The notes under the pieces were generated by a model that was not told the origin of the DNA, did not search any database, and saw only the letters and a list, made by a program, of their open reading frames with translations. Below, one piece after another: positions 21,224-33,591 of a DNA stretch of 64,000 bases (position 1 is the first letter of the stretch; each line of letters begins with the position of its first letter). Origin of the DNA: Bemisia tabaci (lineage: Eukaryota > Arthropoda > Insecta > Hemiptera > Aleyrodidae); NCBI RefSeq assembly GCF_918797505.1, contig NC_092798.1, positions 10,057,501 to 10,121,500 of the forward strand, read 5' to 3'. A program made the position numbers and the translations under genes.

Positions 21224-22964
21224 TTATGATCCGAAGTGAAATGCACCCCGGATTTCATACTGATATTTCCAAAGAGTGCAGGAAAGAAGAAAGCCGAAGA
21301 CCTTCCCCAGTTGGTTCTCCCTCGAAAAAAAGCTCCCAACGACGGTCATCTCAAATGCCGTAGCCTTTGCGCCACCACTCGAGCCACCCCCCGATCCCAT
21401 TTGGAAAGGTCACGCTTGCTTCTCGAGTACCGACTCCCGATTACTTACGTCCCTCCTTACAACCCCCTCAGCCCGATAAGTAATTATTCTCCTTCGAAAG
21501 CGGGGGGTGAACCGAACTGTCACCAGCCTGCACCGAGGATAAATTCTCCGCCGAGACGCTATTCGATAAGGGATAAGTTTACTCTAATCTAGCTCCAATT
21601 ATTTAACGCAGACGCTTTTCATAGCTGGAACTGAGTGCATGATCAAGATTATCGGGAAGCCTGACATGGCGTTACGACTAGTTACGACACCCTAGTAGTC
21701 TATTTCTAAGTCTTTGGCGACATAGAGGGTGGATTCATCACAGTTTTTGCTTCTATGGATTATACTTTGATGCCAATGTCGGTTCATTCAAAATTCTTGC
21801 TGTGGGAGATTACATGCTGCAATCCCTGTGATCCGGATAGATGGGGGAATGGGGGATGTTCCTAAATAATTATTAGTTCAAAGTGTCATGGATTTATTTC
21901 CAAGAGAAACTCTGCTTTGTATTAGTTAGTTAGCTAGTTAATTTATTAGAGATATTTGAGCATCACAGGCTAATAATGTCTTTACAGAAAATATGAAGAG
22001 TGAATGGCTGAGTGCATGTACAAAAATTTAGATTCTCAATTTAATGGAAGCAAAAAATTTCAAAATTCTGGTTGCAACACTGGGATCATCATAGATTAGT
22101 TAATTTGCAGTCCTGTTGACTGTTGGAGAGAAAATATGTGTGTAGAATTAAATACCAGTGAAAAATGGTGTTATTCCATAAAGCGGGAAAGATATGCGTA
22201 CATCTCAAAGAAGATGAGGTTAAGGGAGCCGTAATTTTGAAAAAAAGGGGTACAATTTTTTCAATTTTAAAAGGAAATCACACATAATATAATGTGTAAA
22301 ACTGTTCATGTTACAGTAAAAATTTCATTCGGAACACGTGTGAGAGTTGAACGCAAGGGTTGAAAAAAATTGTCCGTTGCGCCAAAAATCCTCTAAAAAT
22401 ATACAAAATACGGGCCCATGTATGTACTGAGAAAAACATTGCACATATTGAACATCCAAGTTTTTCGGTGCGGGTAATCGAAGTTTTCAGTCGCAGAAAC
22501 CAAACTTCAACGAACCGGAATAAGAAGGTGTTGAGTCAAGAATCATTCGAGCCTTGATCGAAACCTCATCGGTTACGTCAACCGAAAAATAACGATGCTC
22601 AACATAAACCGATGTTCAGTCCCTTCGACGGACGTTTCTCCTTACCGTAGGCAAATGACACGCTTTTAACTCTTACATGCAAAGGAAAATAAATCGGATG
22701 CATTCGTGAAAAAGTCTCGCTAGAACCGGTACCCTATTAAGTAGACTCCCTTTGCCTACTCGCAGGAAAATCTTCCTAAGCCTCCATTGAAGGAAAAATA
22801 AAAGAAAATCCCCGCACATTAACGGCCGGAAAATATTCAAAACCGCGAGGAAAGCTCCCGGAAACCCGGCGTTCCCTGAAAGTCCCTGAAAGAAGATCCC
22901 TTGAAAAGGCACCTCCGCGGAGGCGTTTGATCGGCTCGCGCGATGCTCAAAGCCGCATTTTTAA
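21224..22964. other. long stretch without recognised gene or repeat
   Basis: About 1.7 kb with few repeat signatures. Overlapping + frames at 21172-21592 come from a moderately C-rich patch and are not recognised. This is one of the longer repeat-poor blocks. Confidence 0.4.
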
Positions 22965-23078
22965 TCATAAGGAACTACATCCATTCACCATGAGCCTTAT
23001 CAACCATATATTCTAATGGATCTCGGGGCTCATGTCGGAATGGGTATAGTTCCTTTCGATTTAAACACGTCCAAGTGT
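22965..23078. repeat. decayed family D-like element
   Basis: AAGGAACTACATCCATTC, then CATGAGCC, pairs with GGGCTCATGTCGGAATGGG and GTATAGTTCCTT. The order matches family D, but the arms are much more diverged. Confidence 0.4.
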
Positions 23079-23099
23079 CAAAGCAATACGTCGCCTACG

Positions 23100-23300
23100 A
23101 TTTAATCTTATTGGAGTTCACCTATTAAGGCCCGCGGGGCCAGCCAGGGCAGGGCGAGGCACTGCAGGTGTAAACCGCTCCCCCCCCCCCCCTGCACTCC
23201 CCCCGCTTCCCGGGCGGGTTAAATGCGTTAATGAGCGAGCGTTTGTTCCTTCATTAACGGGAGTAGTGCGCTATTTTCTCCGGTGAACAGAAATTATCGC
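23100..23300. other. GC-rich island with paired TAAT-type sites
   Basis: It contains C13 at 23180-23192. GTTAATGA (23227-23234) and TCATTAAC (23251-23258) are an exact 8-bp inverted pair 16 bp apart. TTAATGA-type sequences are typical homeodomain targets. Possible regulatory element, function unproven. Confidence 0.4.
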
Positions 23301-23344
23301 TTTGAGGTCGCTTTTCCCCCGATTTTTCTGGGCGAGGCGCTCTC

Positions 23345-24200
23345 CGCCGTTTCGCGGGAAGAAGGCCGTATGAGCTTTTGGATGTTGCCGAATTTTGCCT
23401 AATTTAATATTTTCACGAGAGTCGGGTTGTGACTATTGATTTCTCTCGACTTCTCCCAATGCACTAGATTGAGTGAGTGAATTTCCGTTGGAAAATTTGA
23501 AGGGAGATTATTCAAGAAATGCAATAGTAAGAGAAAACCTGTCTAACTTAGCAAAGTTAGGGAGTTAACCCAACCCCCTTCCGAAAAAAAAAATAAATAC
23601 AAAATTAAAAAAAAAAAAAAAACTTAACTAAAATCGAAAGTTCAGACAATGTTTTCATCTGAAGAAAAGGCCGAACTAGATTTCGCTGGTTGGCAAGGTT
23701 TTTTAATTGCCAGAATCAGTAATTTACCACGTGAGTTTGAAAATCCCCAATTTTTCTGAAATACGAGAACAAGCAACTTTGATCTTATATGTATTCGGCA
23801 GCACAAGGTTTATCTCTTCCAAAATAGTTGAGCTGTTTTCTTTTTGCTTCAGTTTGGGGAAGTCAAAGAATTTTACTAAAATTATACTGCATTATGCAAT
23901 GGGGAACTACAATTTCTGGCTCATGTGTAAAAGTACCTACCCGCATAGGAAAATGAATGATACATCTGTTGTTTCTAAAATGAGCCGAAAATTACAGTTC
24001 CTCATTGCCAAATGTAGTCCAATTAGTCAGCCTTTTTTGGGGGGTGGGGGGGGGAGCTCGGGGATGGATAGGGTGAAGTCAGATCATTTCGATTTTCAAG
24101 CTCAGTCGCCGCCATCCTAACTTCACTTGTTTTCCAGAAATGTATGTTTTTCAATAATTTGGCAACGTACGAATGTCGATACGCCGTTTTCAGTTCGCAG
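23345..24200. mobile_element. family A element interrupted by other sequence
   Basis: The left end GAAGAAGGCCGTATGAGC, then GGATGTTGCCGAATTTTGCC, and the right end AATTTGGCAACGTACGAATG, then ATACGCCGTTTTCAG, are inverted. The interval is about 856 bp, against about 254 in intact copies, and contains a family E MITE. Alternatively these are two unrelated A ends. Confidence 0.4.
23884..24026. mobile_element. family E MITE
   Basis: ATACTGCATTATGCAATGGG and CATTGCCAAATGTAGTCC are inverted. GGAACTACAATTTCTGGCTC and GAGCCGAAAATTACAGTTCC pair inside. A clean copy of about 143 bp. Confidence 0.7.
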
Positions 24201-25190
24201 CTCGTTTTCGCGCTGCGCAGCCGGCTGGCGCGATCTTTGTCACCTTCCTCCACCTTCCGGTCCCGCGGTTTCTCCGGAGGCTCCGGCAGCGTGACCATGC
24301 GTGGAAAAAAGTCGAGCTTTTTGTGAGGCGGCCTTAAAGAGAGGCATTGAGCCGGGCTCCCCCGCACGCGCGTATGTGTACGTTTCGCTAATGGTTCACA
24401 CCTGCCGAGCTGCGCGAAAGGACATGAAAGCATCGCCACCCTCAAAAGTCGATTAGAACACCCCGTTCCTTCGGGTTGCGTACTGAGCCGGGGTGTAAGG
24501 AAGCGAAACATGACCGCTCTGGTGTGAACTAGAAGTTAGATCATTGCTCGACTATTCATAGCGTATACAGAGGAAGCTTTATCAAGGTGTCTGCTATGTG
24601 GAAAAAGTACGTATCCGGTAAAAGCACGGGTTCTGAAAGGTCGGTGCGCACTGAAAAAAAACCTTTGGTTTACAAGTCAAACTGTTCTTCACAACACCAT
24701 TAATGATGGTGAATGAACAAGTGATTTTCGGTCTAAGAACTATGCAAGGGTGTAAATACGAGAGGATTATAGTATATTCTTGCATGGTTCAAAGACCAAA
24801 AATCATTAGTTTGTTACCTCATCAATGATGTTTTACTTGAAAAGCAGGAAGAATTACAAACCAATGATTTCGTGTCTGTGCCGGCACAAGGTAGACTGCT
24901 TTTGCTCACACACACGTAGTTTACAGAGCAGGTTTTATCAGGGTTTCTACCGCATAGAATAGGATTCACTGAAAAGCATGCGTGTTGAAAGGTCGATATA
25001 GAAGCAGAAAAAATGTACAGATTTTTCGCAAAACGAAGAGTAAACGAAGTTTCCGTGATTAATAATTGCACCCCTCAGCCTATATAGCTCATCGGACAAC
25101 ATCAACATCATTAACATCATCACCTGCGACTTTGATTTGGTTATAAACCTGGAGGATGGCCCAGAACCTGAAAATTTCAGTTCATGCACT
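24201..25190. other. unclassified, with N-like repeat starts
   Basis: GC-rich at 24201-24330. AGGTGTCTGCTATGTGGAAA (near 24585), then a GAAAGGTCGG stretch, and GGGTTTCTACCGCATAGAAT (near 24942), then GAAAGGTCGA, are related starts about 355 bp apart. This suggests two copies of an N-like repeat. No gene recognised. The 162-codon - frame at 24023-24511 is not recognisable. Confidence 0.35.
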
Positions 25191-25200
25191 GAGTACGTCA

Positions 25201-25282
25201 GTTGGACGTATTTATGCCAAAAGGAACTATGTGCATAGGGTTTGCGTGCAACATACCTCCTTTCAGCATAAATGCGTCCAGT
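25201..25282. repeat. short family D-type palindrome
   Basis: GTTGGACGTATTTATGCCAA at the left and CAGCATAAATGCGTCCAG at the right are inverted. The middle retains GGAACTATGTGCATA of family D. At about 82 bp it is a deletion form. Confidence 0.5.
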
Positions 25283-25558
25283 TCAATGACCATCGAACCA
25301 ACATTCGTCGCAAAAACCGAAACGTGCGTTGGTCGTTGCACACGTATCGTCACGTGAGTTCTCCGCGGCAATTAGTCAAAAACACGCATCTCCATTGTTA
25401 AGCGATCCCCAGACATTACGCACTCAAAGAGGGACGACAGGACTTATCTCGAAGGGCACTTACGTCCTTCCATCTCCGGAACGACGAATTTCGAGGCGCT
25501 TCCCGCAAAGATTGATGGTCGGGAGCGCCACCGACAGAGCTTTAACTCGAGAGGAATT

Positions 25559-25811
25559 CTATCGTGCTAAGGGAAAACGCTGTATGAACTATCAGGTGTT
25601 GCCAAATTTCCTTTGACAAAACACGAATTTCCTGGGAAACTCATGAATATTTTTCTTCGAAATTTTCAGATAATTTTGTTCGCAGTTTTACCTGAAATTC
25701 CTGAAAAGTTCCAGGAAAAATATACGTACATTTCCTCAAAAATAAACAGTTTATCGAAGGAAATTTGGCAACCCTCGAATGTTCGTACGTCGTTTTTCCT
25801 CAGCACGGCAG
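25559..25811. mobile_element. family A element, intact (253 bp)
   Basis: The left end CTATCGTGCTAAGGGAAAAC and right end GTTTTTCCTCAGCACGGCAG are inverted, and TGTTGCCAAATTTCC pairs with GGAAATTTGGCAAC. GAATTC adjoins both ends. This is among the cleanest copies and defines the family. No coding sequence. Confidence 0.75.
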
Positions 25812-26756
25812 AATTCGTGCGCAGATAGGTGGTTTTGACCGAGGGCGGTGGAAAGTGCCCGGCGCGTACGATCAATCTTCCGACGGACGGAGTAGTCTTG
25901 CCGGGGAAAAAAAGGGGGGAAAAGCCCCCCGACGGCATATTTAGCGGGGAATTTCGGAGACTCCGGGAGTTCGGCACTAACGGGGCTCCAGACTTATTAG
26001 GACCGCACGATCCATTTCAGCGGTAATTTATAGGGTTTCAACTTCGGACGCAACGTTCGATACGAGTCCGCCCACACTGAAAGCGCGCACTGAAAAAAAG
26101 TTCCGTGGAGCCGAATTGTCCAGGTGGTGTTGAACCGTGTGTTGTGCGTTGCCCACGACTGAATATTGCAGTTCGCTCAACTGAGCAATATGATCTGCTG
26201 AACCGAATTTCAGGAATTATTTTATCTCTCAATTGAGAAGCAAGGTGTCGAAAAGTCTGGACAACCTGAAATTGGTTGGGAATTTCATCAGATCAGTAAA
26301 ATCAGGGGAAAGTCAGGGCATTTTATGAAGAAAACTGGAAATTTGAAAAATAAGAGGGGAAAAATCTGAATACTAGACATCTAAAAAAAGACAATAGTGC
26401 CGTAGACTCAGTCCCAATGATTCTAAACCTGGTTCGGGATTCAGTGCTCTAAGATTTAGAATACAGTCTACATTGTGAGGAGAGGAATAATTCTCAACTA
26501 GGAATTGTATTTTTAGTTAATTGAATCATAAGTACCTAAAAACAAGATGCATACATCCCTGTCATTTTGCGATGAAATAAATCCCAAAAATGTTTGTGTC
26601 GTGAAGTAATGCACAAATATATCTACGCGTGCAAATTGTCGATGTTCACGAAAAACCAGGAATTTTTCCCCGCAAGTCCGCAAACGTCCTGCCTGACCCT
26701 TCAAATGTGTGTAAAATATCTTCTCGTGCCTGTTGAATTATTTTATCGAATCATAC
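25812..26756. other. no gene recognised
   Basis: A GC-rich patch (25830-26030), then AT-rich sequence. CACTGAAAAAAAGTTCCG at 26089 resembles MITE ends, but no partner end was found. AATCAGGGGAAAGTCAGGGC near 26300 is family N-like. Confidence 0.35.
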
Positions 26757-27023
26757 CAGCGGGCCGATTATTGAAATTGATAGACAAAGCTATAGACAGA
26801 GATGACTAAGGGGATACGGTAGGATCCTATCGGTGGAAGCAGGTGGGTTGCAAAGGACAAAAGAGATAAGTAATAAACTAACCAACGGCAACCCACGAGA
26901 GACCATAGTTAGTAATAGTCCATAATTTTTCCCCTTAGCGTATAGGAACCAAACATTTCAACCAATGGGATAGCTCCATTCTTTGTCTATCGCTTTGTCT
27001 GTCAATTTCAATAATCAATTCCA
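26757..27023. mobile_element. family H element
   Basis: CGGGCCGATTATTGAAATTG and CAATTTCAATAATCAATTCC are near-perfect inverted ends. The inner arms AGGATCCTATCGGTGGAAGC and TTTCAACCAATGGGATAGC pair. About 267 bp. Confidence 0.75.
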
Positions 27024-28345
27024 GTGGTTGTTTTATCTTGACGTAAACGTACGTTCGTTATCGACGTCGACCCGAAGATGGGTCCGAGAGACGATCGGTT
27101 TCGGTGCCGAAGAATTAAATCGAACTTTCGACGTTGGCATGATGCCCGGACGAGGTGGAAGAACGAAGTTAAACCCTCCTAATGCGAATATAATAAAGTA
27201 AAATTCACAACGGAAAAAGTCTCGCCGAGTTTAAAACACTTCTCGAACAATCTTGCAGTCGGAGCACCGCCAGGGAAGTTTGAGGTCATTAAAACCGAAC
27301 CTCGCGAAGCGCGATGAATGAAAGAACGAAAAAAAAGCTCGAAAAAGGCTGACGAGCGGAATACGCACCGGAAACATCGCCAAGACGAGCGAACTCTAAG
27401 ATCTTTGGACAAACAATGGAATCGGCTCGGAAACAATAGACGATCAATTTGTTGACTTTACAATCACTTCTTCGACACTCTTCTTTCTTTCTCTCTTCCC
27501 CCCCGTTTAATCTTTCAACCACCGAGAGCCGTTATTACATCCGCAATTACGACGACTAATAACCGGGGGCGCGGGGGTGGGTCGGAAGGGTGGAATACGC
27601 CCGATGAGAAAAGTTTTAGATTTACGAGTCCGAGAAATTGATGAAACATGGAGTTTCAACGACGGGAGTGTTCCGGGAAGTTGGGCGCTCTCCCGCCGCC
27701 CTCCTTCGGGAACTCTCCCCGTCGGGATACTTGCGGTATCGCGTTCCCTGTGTTCTATTTTGTACGTAAGTGCATGTTCGTAGTTTGATTTGATTTTATT
27801 CAATTTTTCCCCGGTGAGGATACAGGGTGACGTTTTCGTCTCGTGCGGGCGCGGGGGTCGTAGAATACGATGAGTGCAGGGTGGAAACCTTCGGTCACTG
27901 ATACAAAGACTGAACTTCGGTTCAAATGAAACTGTGAAGATTCCGGTGTAAATATCTGGGTGCAAACTGAACGTCGGTTGAGACACGTGAAGTTTTCGAT
28001 AAGAAATAAATAATTAAAAAATAAAGTAAAACACTCCTTTCGTAAGGCACTTGAACTAAAGGTTCCTATGACTGTGAAATCCGGTTACACTGTTGAGAAT
28101 TTTGGAATGAAATTCGGTTTTGGAGTCTATTTAGCGCCTAAAGAAATCGGGTGATGTAAATTTTGGGTAAAATCTATACTCAGACTTCAGACAACCTTCT
28201 ACCATTACAAACTGTAACTTCCTCTTCAGGCCAACGAAGCCCTCCATAAAATTAACGAAATTTAGTACTCTTAACGAAAACTTTGGTTACTGAAACTAAG
28301 CCTAGGTCCCTCAGAAAATCGTTTTGAGCACATCATCACAGATGT
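27024..28345. other. no gene recognised, GC island at 27540-27740
   Basis: CpG-rich DNA from about 27040 to 27760, including a GC island, then AT-rich sequence. A 159-codon - frame (27507-27986) overlaps + frames and is not recognisable. No inverted-repeat element was identified. Confidence 0.35.
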
Positions 28346-28640
28346 TTAAAATAGATTCTGGAACGCACAACCTGCGTGGCTGATAAGTTCTATCCCAACA
28401 TATTCAACTATGACACACCCTGTATGCATATCAAGCTCAAGCATGGCGGTTATTTTCAATCCATCGATGACAATATCTTGGGGTTCCACGAAGCAGTGTA
28501 GAAATATCCTGAATATTGGACTTGTTTTAATGCAAGGCGTAGGAACCAGGAGCACACAATTGTATATCAGTTTCTTGAAGAAGAAGAAAAAACACAAGAG
28601 GTTGCATTTTGTCAGCCTAGGCTTCTGCGATACTTCATGC
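28346..28640 (-). pseudogene. possible P-element/THAP9-type transposase relic
   Basis: On the minus strand an open frame without a good ATG encodes VIDGLKITAMLELDMHTG about two thirds of the way along. This resembles the conserved transposase-core stretch of THAP9/P-element proteins, where an acidic residue precedes a K-I motif and is followed by a D-x-x-T-G segment. Full-length family proteins are several hundred residues. Here fewer than 100 survive, no THAP zinc finger is seen, and the frame stops at 28346. Family assignment rests on one short motif and may be wrong. Confidence 0.25.
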
Positions 28641-28679
28641 TGTCTCCTTGCAGAGAGGAATACTGCGTCGCGCTGACAA

Positions 28680-30340
28680 GATTTTTTACTTACCTCATTC
28701 TTGGCCTCCCTTTTGGTTTTATGCGAATTTGAAGTTCCTTTTTTAGATCATTGTTCGTTACACGGAAATGAATGAAAATGCTTACTTTCTTAAATGGGAA
28801 TAATTTCGCAAAAACTCATATAAACGGATTCAAATAATTCGTGACCTCACACAGACAAAATGACCGAACAATAGCTTTTCTCAAACGAATGTTTCGAGTT
28901 CATCATGTAGACCTGTTATCAGGTTGCATCTATTTGCTTAGATCAGCAACGGGCCGATTATATTATATGGAGATGATACCAATTTTGCCGAAAAAAAGAG
29001 TAGAAAGGATAACAAGACATTATGATAAATAAGGAAATCGGCCAAAAGTGGGCACACCGAAAATCAATAAAATCATGATTGTTAGAGAATTTAAAGACGT
29101 CTTTCATAGTTTGGTACCATTTTGTTGTCTCATTTTCTTGAAAACCAGAACTTTATAGTGTTGCATCCTAACACGACAAAAAGGCACACAGAAAAAAACT
29201 GCAGCAGGTAGAACTTGTTTTTTATGTACTCCTCCTGCTTTATGCATAAAGAGGATTTTCGACTGTTAAAAAATGTCTATAATTTTTGACTCGTAGCAAT
29301 TCTTTTTGGAAAAAATTAAGTTCCTTATACTTAAAGACGTTTACTTAATCGTAAATGAAAAAAAAATCTACATTTAAATTAAAGTAATTCCTTCTTAAAG
29401 AGTTCATTCTTGAAATCAAAGATTGTTCTCTTTAAATCAAAAAGATCCTTTCTCTAAATTCAAGAAACATTTTCATTTAAATCAAAGACACCTTTTTACA
29501 GCCAACTCTCTTTTATCGAAAAAGTATGTTGTTTTTCAAATAAAAAACTTTTTCATTTCAGCCATTTATCAATTGATATCACAACCTCTTTTCAATGATA
29601 GAATTTCAATAACCTACCCGCTGTTGCGAGAGGTAAACTCGAGCCCAAACCCCAAACACACTCGCCAAAGCAAAAGCTCCGTAGCAAGAAAAAAAAACGA
29701 GAAGAGAAAAAAACCGAATCCTCGGACAATAACACCGTCGGACAAATAATAACAGGGGAATCAAACGAGGGGAGGAGACCTAGCGTGTCGCCGTGGAAAT
29801 TCTTTTCCGTGGGTCTTTGACAAATTACGGATTGGTAGCGGGTGGTCCGACGGTCCGTGTCTTGGGCCCGGGCAGCGTGGAGTATGCATTAAGGGCCCTC
29901 GAAATAACCTAAGTGCGCGTTATTTGTTTTGGACGAGAGGGATTCCGGCCCCGGCCCGGAGGGACCAAATGTGCGCCGCCGGACCTGGATGCGCGGTGGA
30001 ATTCGGGGGGTTTTCGGTGAGATTCGGCAGCCGCCCGGCTCCCCGTGTCTTGCCGATGAATGGGGCTCCGGCCGGCATCGGTTCGTAAACATCTTCAAAA
30101 GTGAATCGAAATGTTTATCGTGGTTGCCGCTTCGGGGGTCGGATCGGAGCGCGGACCCGGACGAATTCCATTCGAAATTAGAGGAGCCTTCACGCCGAAA
30201 ATTGGAGTGCATTCATCGGGGAGCTGCCCGGCGTTTATGGGAATCCAAGGGCTCTTCTGACTCTGGCGGTCGGAGTCGGCGGCCCTGAGTGGGGGCCCCG
30301 CTAATCAGGGCACTATCGTTGTTGATGGATGAGGTGAAAT
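28680..30340. other. AT-rich block then GC island (29780-30300)
   Basis: A strong but isolated donor-like GAGGTAAGTAA lies on the - strand at 28687-28698 with no pyrimidine tract behind it. 29180-29600 is A/T-rich with repeated AAATCAAAGA-like phrases. 29780-30300 is a GC island with overlapping frames on both strands (about 107 and 119 codons) and no recognisable product. Confidence 0.35.
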
Positions 30341-30350
30341 GGGGATTCGG

Positions 30351-30807
30351 GAGTATACGAGGAAAGCCCCTTGAAATCGACGTGGGGAACTGGGTGGAAA
30401 GTTCTTGAAAAGCGAGAGAGAGCTTCGTGTTGAGACTCACGAACAGTCAACAACTAAATTGCTTATACAAAATTGAATGATGAAGTCGTCTAATAGATGG
30501 ATAATTACATTTAATTGTGGCACACAAAAATGCAGACAACCTCTCTTTTTTGTAGTACAAAAAACTGAACATTTCGTTGGAGTATACGAGGAAAGCCCCT
30601 TTAAATTGACGCGGAGAACTGGGTGGAAAGTTCTTGAAAAGCGAGAGAAAGCTTAGTGTTGAGACTCACAAACAGTCAACAACTAAATTACTTATACAAA
30701 ATTGAATGATGGTGTCATTTAAATCGATAGATAATTATATTTAATTGTGGCACACAAAAATGCAGACAATCTCTCATTTGTAGTACAAAAAACTGAACAT
30801 TTTGTTG
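30351..30807 (+). repeat. 229-bp direct tandem duplication
   Basis: GAGTATACGAGGAAAGCCCC starts at 30351 and 30580. The two units stay aligned throughout, with shared phrases GGAAAGTTCTTGAAAAGCGA, CAGTCAACAACTAAATT and GCACACAAAAATGCAGACAA. Scattered substitutions show it is not brand new. Confidence 0.9.
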
Positions 30808-33316
30808 TCGTTTAGAAATGCAACACCTATGATAGCTAATACAGGGGGTGCCTTTAGGTCTGGTATACACTTGTGAAACCACGCATTGTCAGAGAATTTT
30901 ATCAGATCAGGGGGAAAACAAGGCATTGTATGAAAAAGACTGGAAATTTGATAAGTCTTTGAGTTAGAATTCTGAAAAAAAAAACATCAGCGCTACCCAC
31001 ACGATCAATACTGAGCCTCAGTCTGGTTTCTCGGTTCAGCGCTCTGTTACATTCTAAATAGTTCATCACGAAATTATTGGACGTATTCATGCTGAAAGGA
31101 ACTGTGCAAAAATTCATCAAGTAACAAAGAACTTGGTGCTTAGAATTTTCTTTGAAAATAGATCCGTTTGATTTTATTTATTTTCAAATAATTATTTTCC
31201 AGCATAAATAAGTCAAATTTCTTTAAAGATGCCTGATGTTTTAGTTGATTCGATCATTCGCATCTTTTAGAAAAAGGCTAACGTGTTTCCGTCCTTTTCA
31301 CTGAAATTAAAGCCAAAATTGTTTTCATTTTTCGGTCCACATGTGGAAACCGTCGATCTGGAAAGTCCAAGACTGCGTATTATTCTGGTTTAGGGAAACT
31401 CTTTAAAGTCAAGAATTTTTTTTACCGTCGAGTCGTAGACACCTTGACGTAATCGTGGCACGTCATGTGACATCCCGCCGCCAAAACCGGCCGAGTCTCA
31501 ATCGACACCTGAGCGAAAGACGACCGGCGAAAATATTTTCACGGCGGGGAAAATTGGCGATCTGCCAATGCCGCCGGGTCCGGCCGAAGTGGTCTTTCTC
31601 GAGGGCCCTCTCGGGGTCACATGAGCCCCCGCGAGGCGGGTTTAGGCCCGGACACGAGGACACAACCCTCGAAATCCACCCTTGACTTAAAAAAATGAGC
31701 ACTCTAATCTCTAATGATGCTTTCCCGAGGAGTTTTCCCCCTCTCGACGCTCGGCTCGTCGCAGATGCTTTGATGTCCGGTCCCGGTCGCGTTGCGGTGT
31801 TTGCGGGCGCGGGCAGGCCGATTGAATTCGGAATCGGAACGAGCCCCCCGGGCTGGAGTCAAGCACGCCTCATCGGAGCTCGGTCAACACTTTTGCTCCT
31901 TCATTCCGAACTGAGGTTTCGCTTTTTTATCGTTCGAGATTGCGGTTGAGGGCTTCGAAAGAGAAAAAGCCTGTCAAAAAGAGGACATTTTTGGGACCTT
32001 TCTTTTTTGGGGGGGGGGGGAGGGGGGGCTTGACAGGGGTGCAAAAACTTCTCAACCACAGGACCGGGCAGGTCGAGATCGTATGTCATTATGGGAATGC
32101 CAAGGAAACAGATTTTAAAAATAGGACATCTGAAAAATATCGTATTTTTTTGCAAAAACGCTGCGAAATCCGGTGATTTTCGTGCAAAACCCAGAAATCA
32201 CATTTTTTCGCCTTTCTGATGCACTAGGGGTTTTTAAAATGGGAAGGCCAATTTTACAAACGGACGGCCAAGAATTTGCTGCGTCCTGGATATGGATTTT
32301 GTTCAAATGTGGTCTGAATGAAACTTTATGATTAGTCAGTCATCCATTGCAAGTTTCAGCTTGAGTTTAAAGCTAGTATTGGCTATCAGCATTTGCAAAG
32401 TTTAGACTTTTGAGCATTTAAAATTGCTTCATTTTGAAATTCCTCGATTGAAAAAAAAAAATTAAGTTTGTTAGGTGTTACTTTCTAACGCAAAATATTT
32501 TCAGTTGACGTTTCATTTTTATTTTGCCTCAGAAAATAGAAAAGACACAACTGAAATTGTTTTTTTTAAAACCGCGAAACCTGAGAATTTATAATTTTTC
32601 AATGATAAAAAATGTTAACTTCGCAACGCTGTCTAGGGCGAGCTTTGGACTCCAGCTGAAACTTTCAGTGGGGGATTGTCTTATCATAAGGTATCGTTTA
32701 CTCCACACTTGAACGAAATCCCTGCCTTCCCTCAAATTCTTTTCAAGATGGGTCCTAGAAATATTGAAAAAACTTTATGAGGTGAAAAGAGGTACACAAT
32801 AAAAGTTTTCGAGGAGGATAGTAATCTAATTGAAGTTTACCGAACTTAAAATTGAAAAACGAGTGGGTTTCGCGCGAGAGTGTTTTTTGACATATTCAGG
32901 GAGATGCATCACAGGTCCTCCCGTATGGGAAATCATACTTACACCGATGATGGATCGATGACTCACTTTTTGCCTTCGTCATATGAAACTTTGCTTTTTG
33001 ATACTTGAACCAATTAATTTATTCAAATTGCATTTTTCAATCGGACACTTAATTAACTGGCATCAATCTGAAGGTGCATTCTTCTGGCCGTTAAAACGAT
33101 GACAGTACACAGTATCCTCGTGCACCACCGGTGAGATCGTCGGAATCAATTAACCACCCATCGGAAAGTGCATTCCTCTCGAGTCATAAAACGATGACGC
33201 CATGGTGTTACAACCACCGCTGGGCTGCCCAGTTCTCTCAATCCTGATTGTTCTCGGTATTTATAGGAGTTTATTGGTGCAGTGTTCGTTTGACGCAATA
33301 CTTCGAAGGATACGAT
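30808..33316. other. mostly unique sequence, GC island at 31440-31900
   Basis: No coding exon seen. 31440-31900 is GC-rich with mutually overlapping frames. G12 lies at 32009-32020. A loose direct repeat, TGCATTC(T/C)TCT then AAAACGATGAC, occurs at about 33076 and 33169. The start near 31075 (ATTGGACGTATTCATG) resembles a family D arm. Confidence 0.4.
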
Positions 33317-33390
33317 TATCGTGCTAAGGAAGAACATCGTATCAGACTTCAGATTTTACCATATCCTTGATAAAATTCTCATTTTCATGC
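33317..33390. repeat. family A left-end fragment
   Basis: TATCGTGCTAAGGAAGAAC, ATCGTATCAGAC and ATCCTTGATAAAATTC match the left terminus at 25559. The partner end was not found nearby. Confidence 0.5.
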
Positions 33391-33443
33391 GGGAGACTTG
33401 CTGAAACTGAGTAATCAGGTTAAAATCAAGGAAGTTTTCAATA

Positions 33444-33591
33444 ATTGGACTACATTTTGCAGTTAGGAACTACAACTTCTGGTCCAGTTAAGGAGCAACA
33501 ACGTATATTTCCAATTTTCCTACGCAGCGATTAGTGTCTTATCGAAGTTGTTGAGAATCGCAAGTGTCCTTGTTGCAGAATGAAGTCCAAT
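33444..33591. repeat. family E-type MITE, diverged
   Basis: TTGGACTACATTTTGCAGTT at the left pairs with GTTGCAGAATGAAGTCCAA at the right. GGAACTACAACTTCTGG is the left inner arm. The right inner arm is replaced by other sequence. Confidence 0.55.

Noticed and set aside
27507..27986. 159-codon - frame
   Set aside because: Overlaps + frames, no domain, CpG-rich composition.
28687..28698. Minus-strand GAGGTAAGTAA as a ratchet point
   Set aside because: No pyrimidine tract precedes it on the minus strand, so there is no acceptor half.
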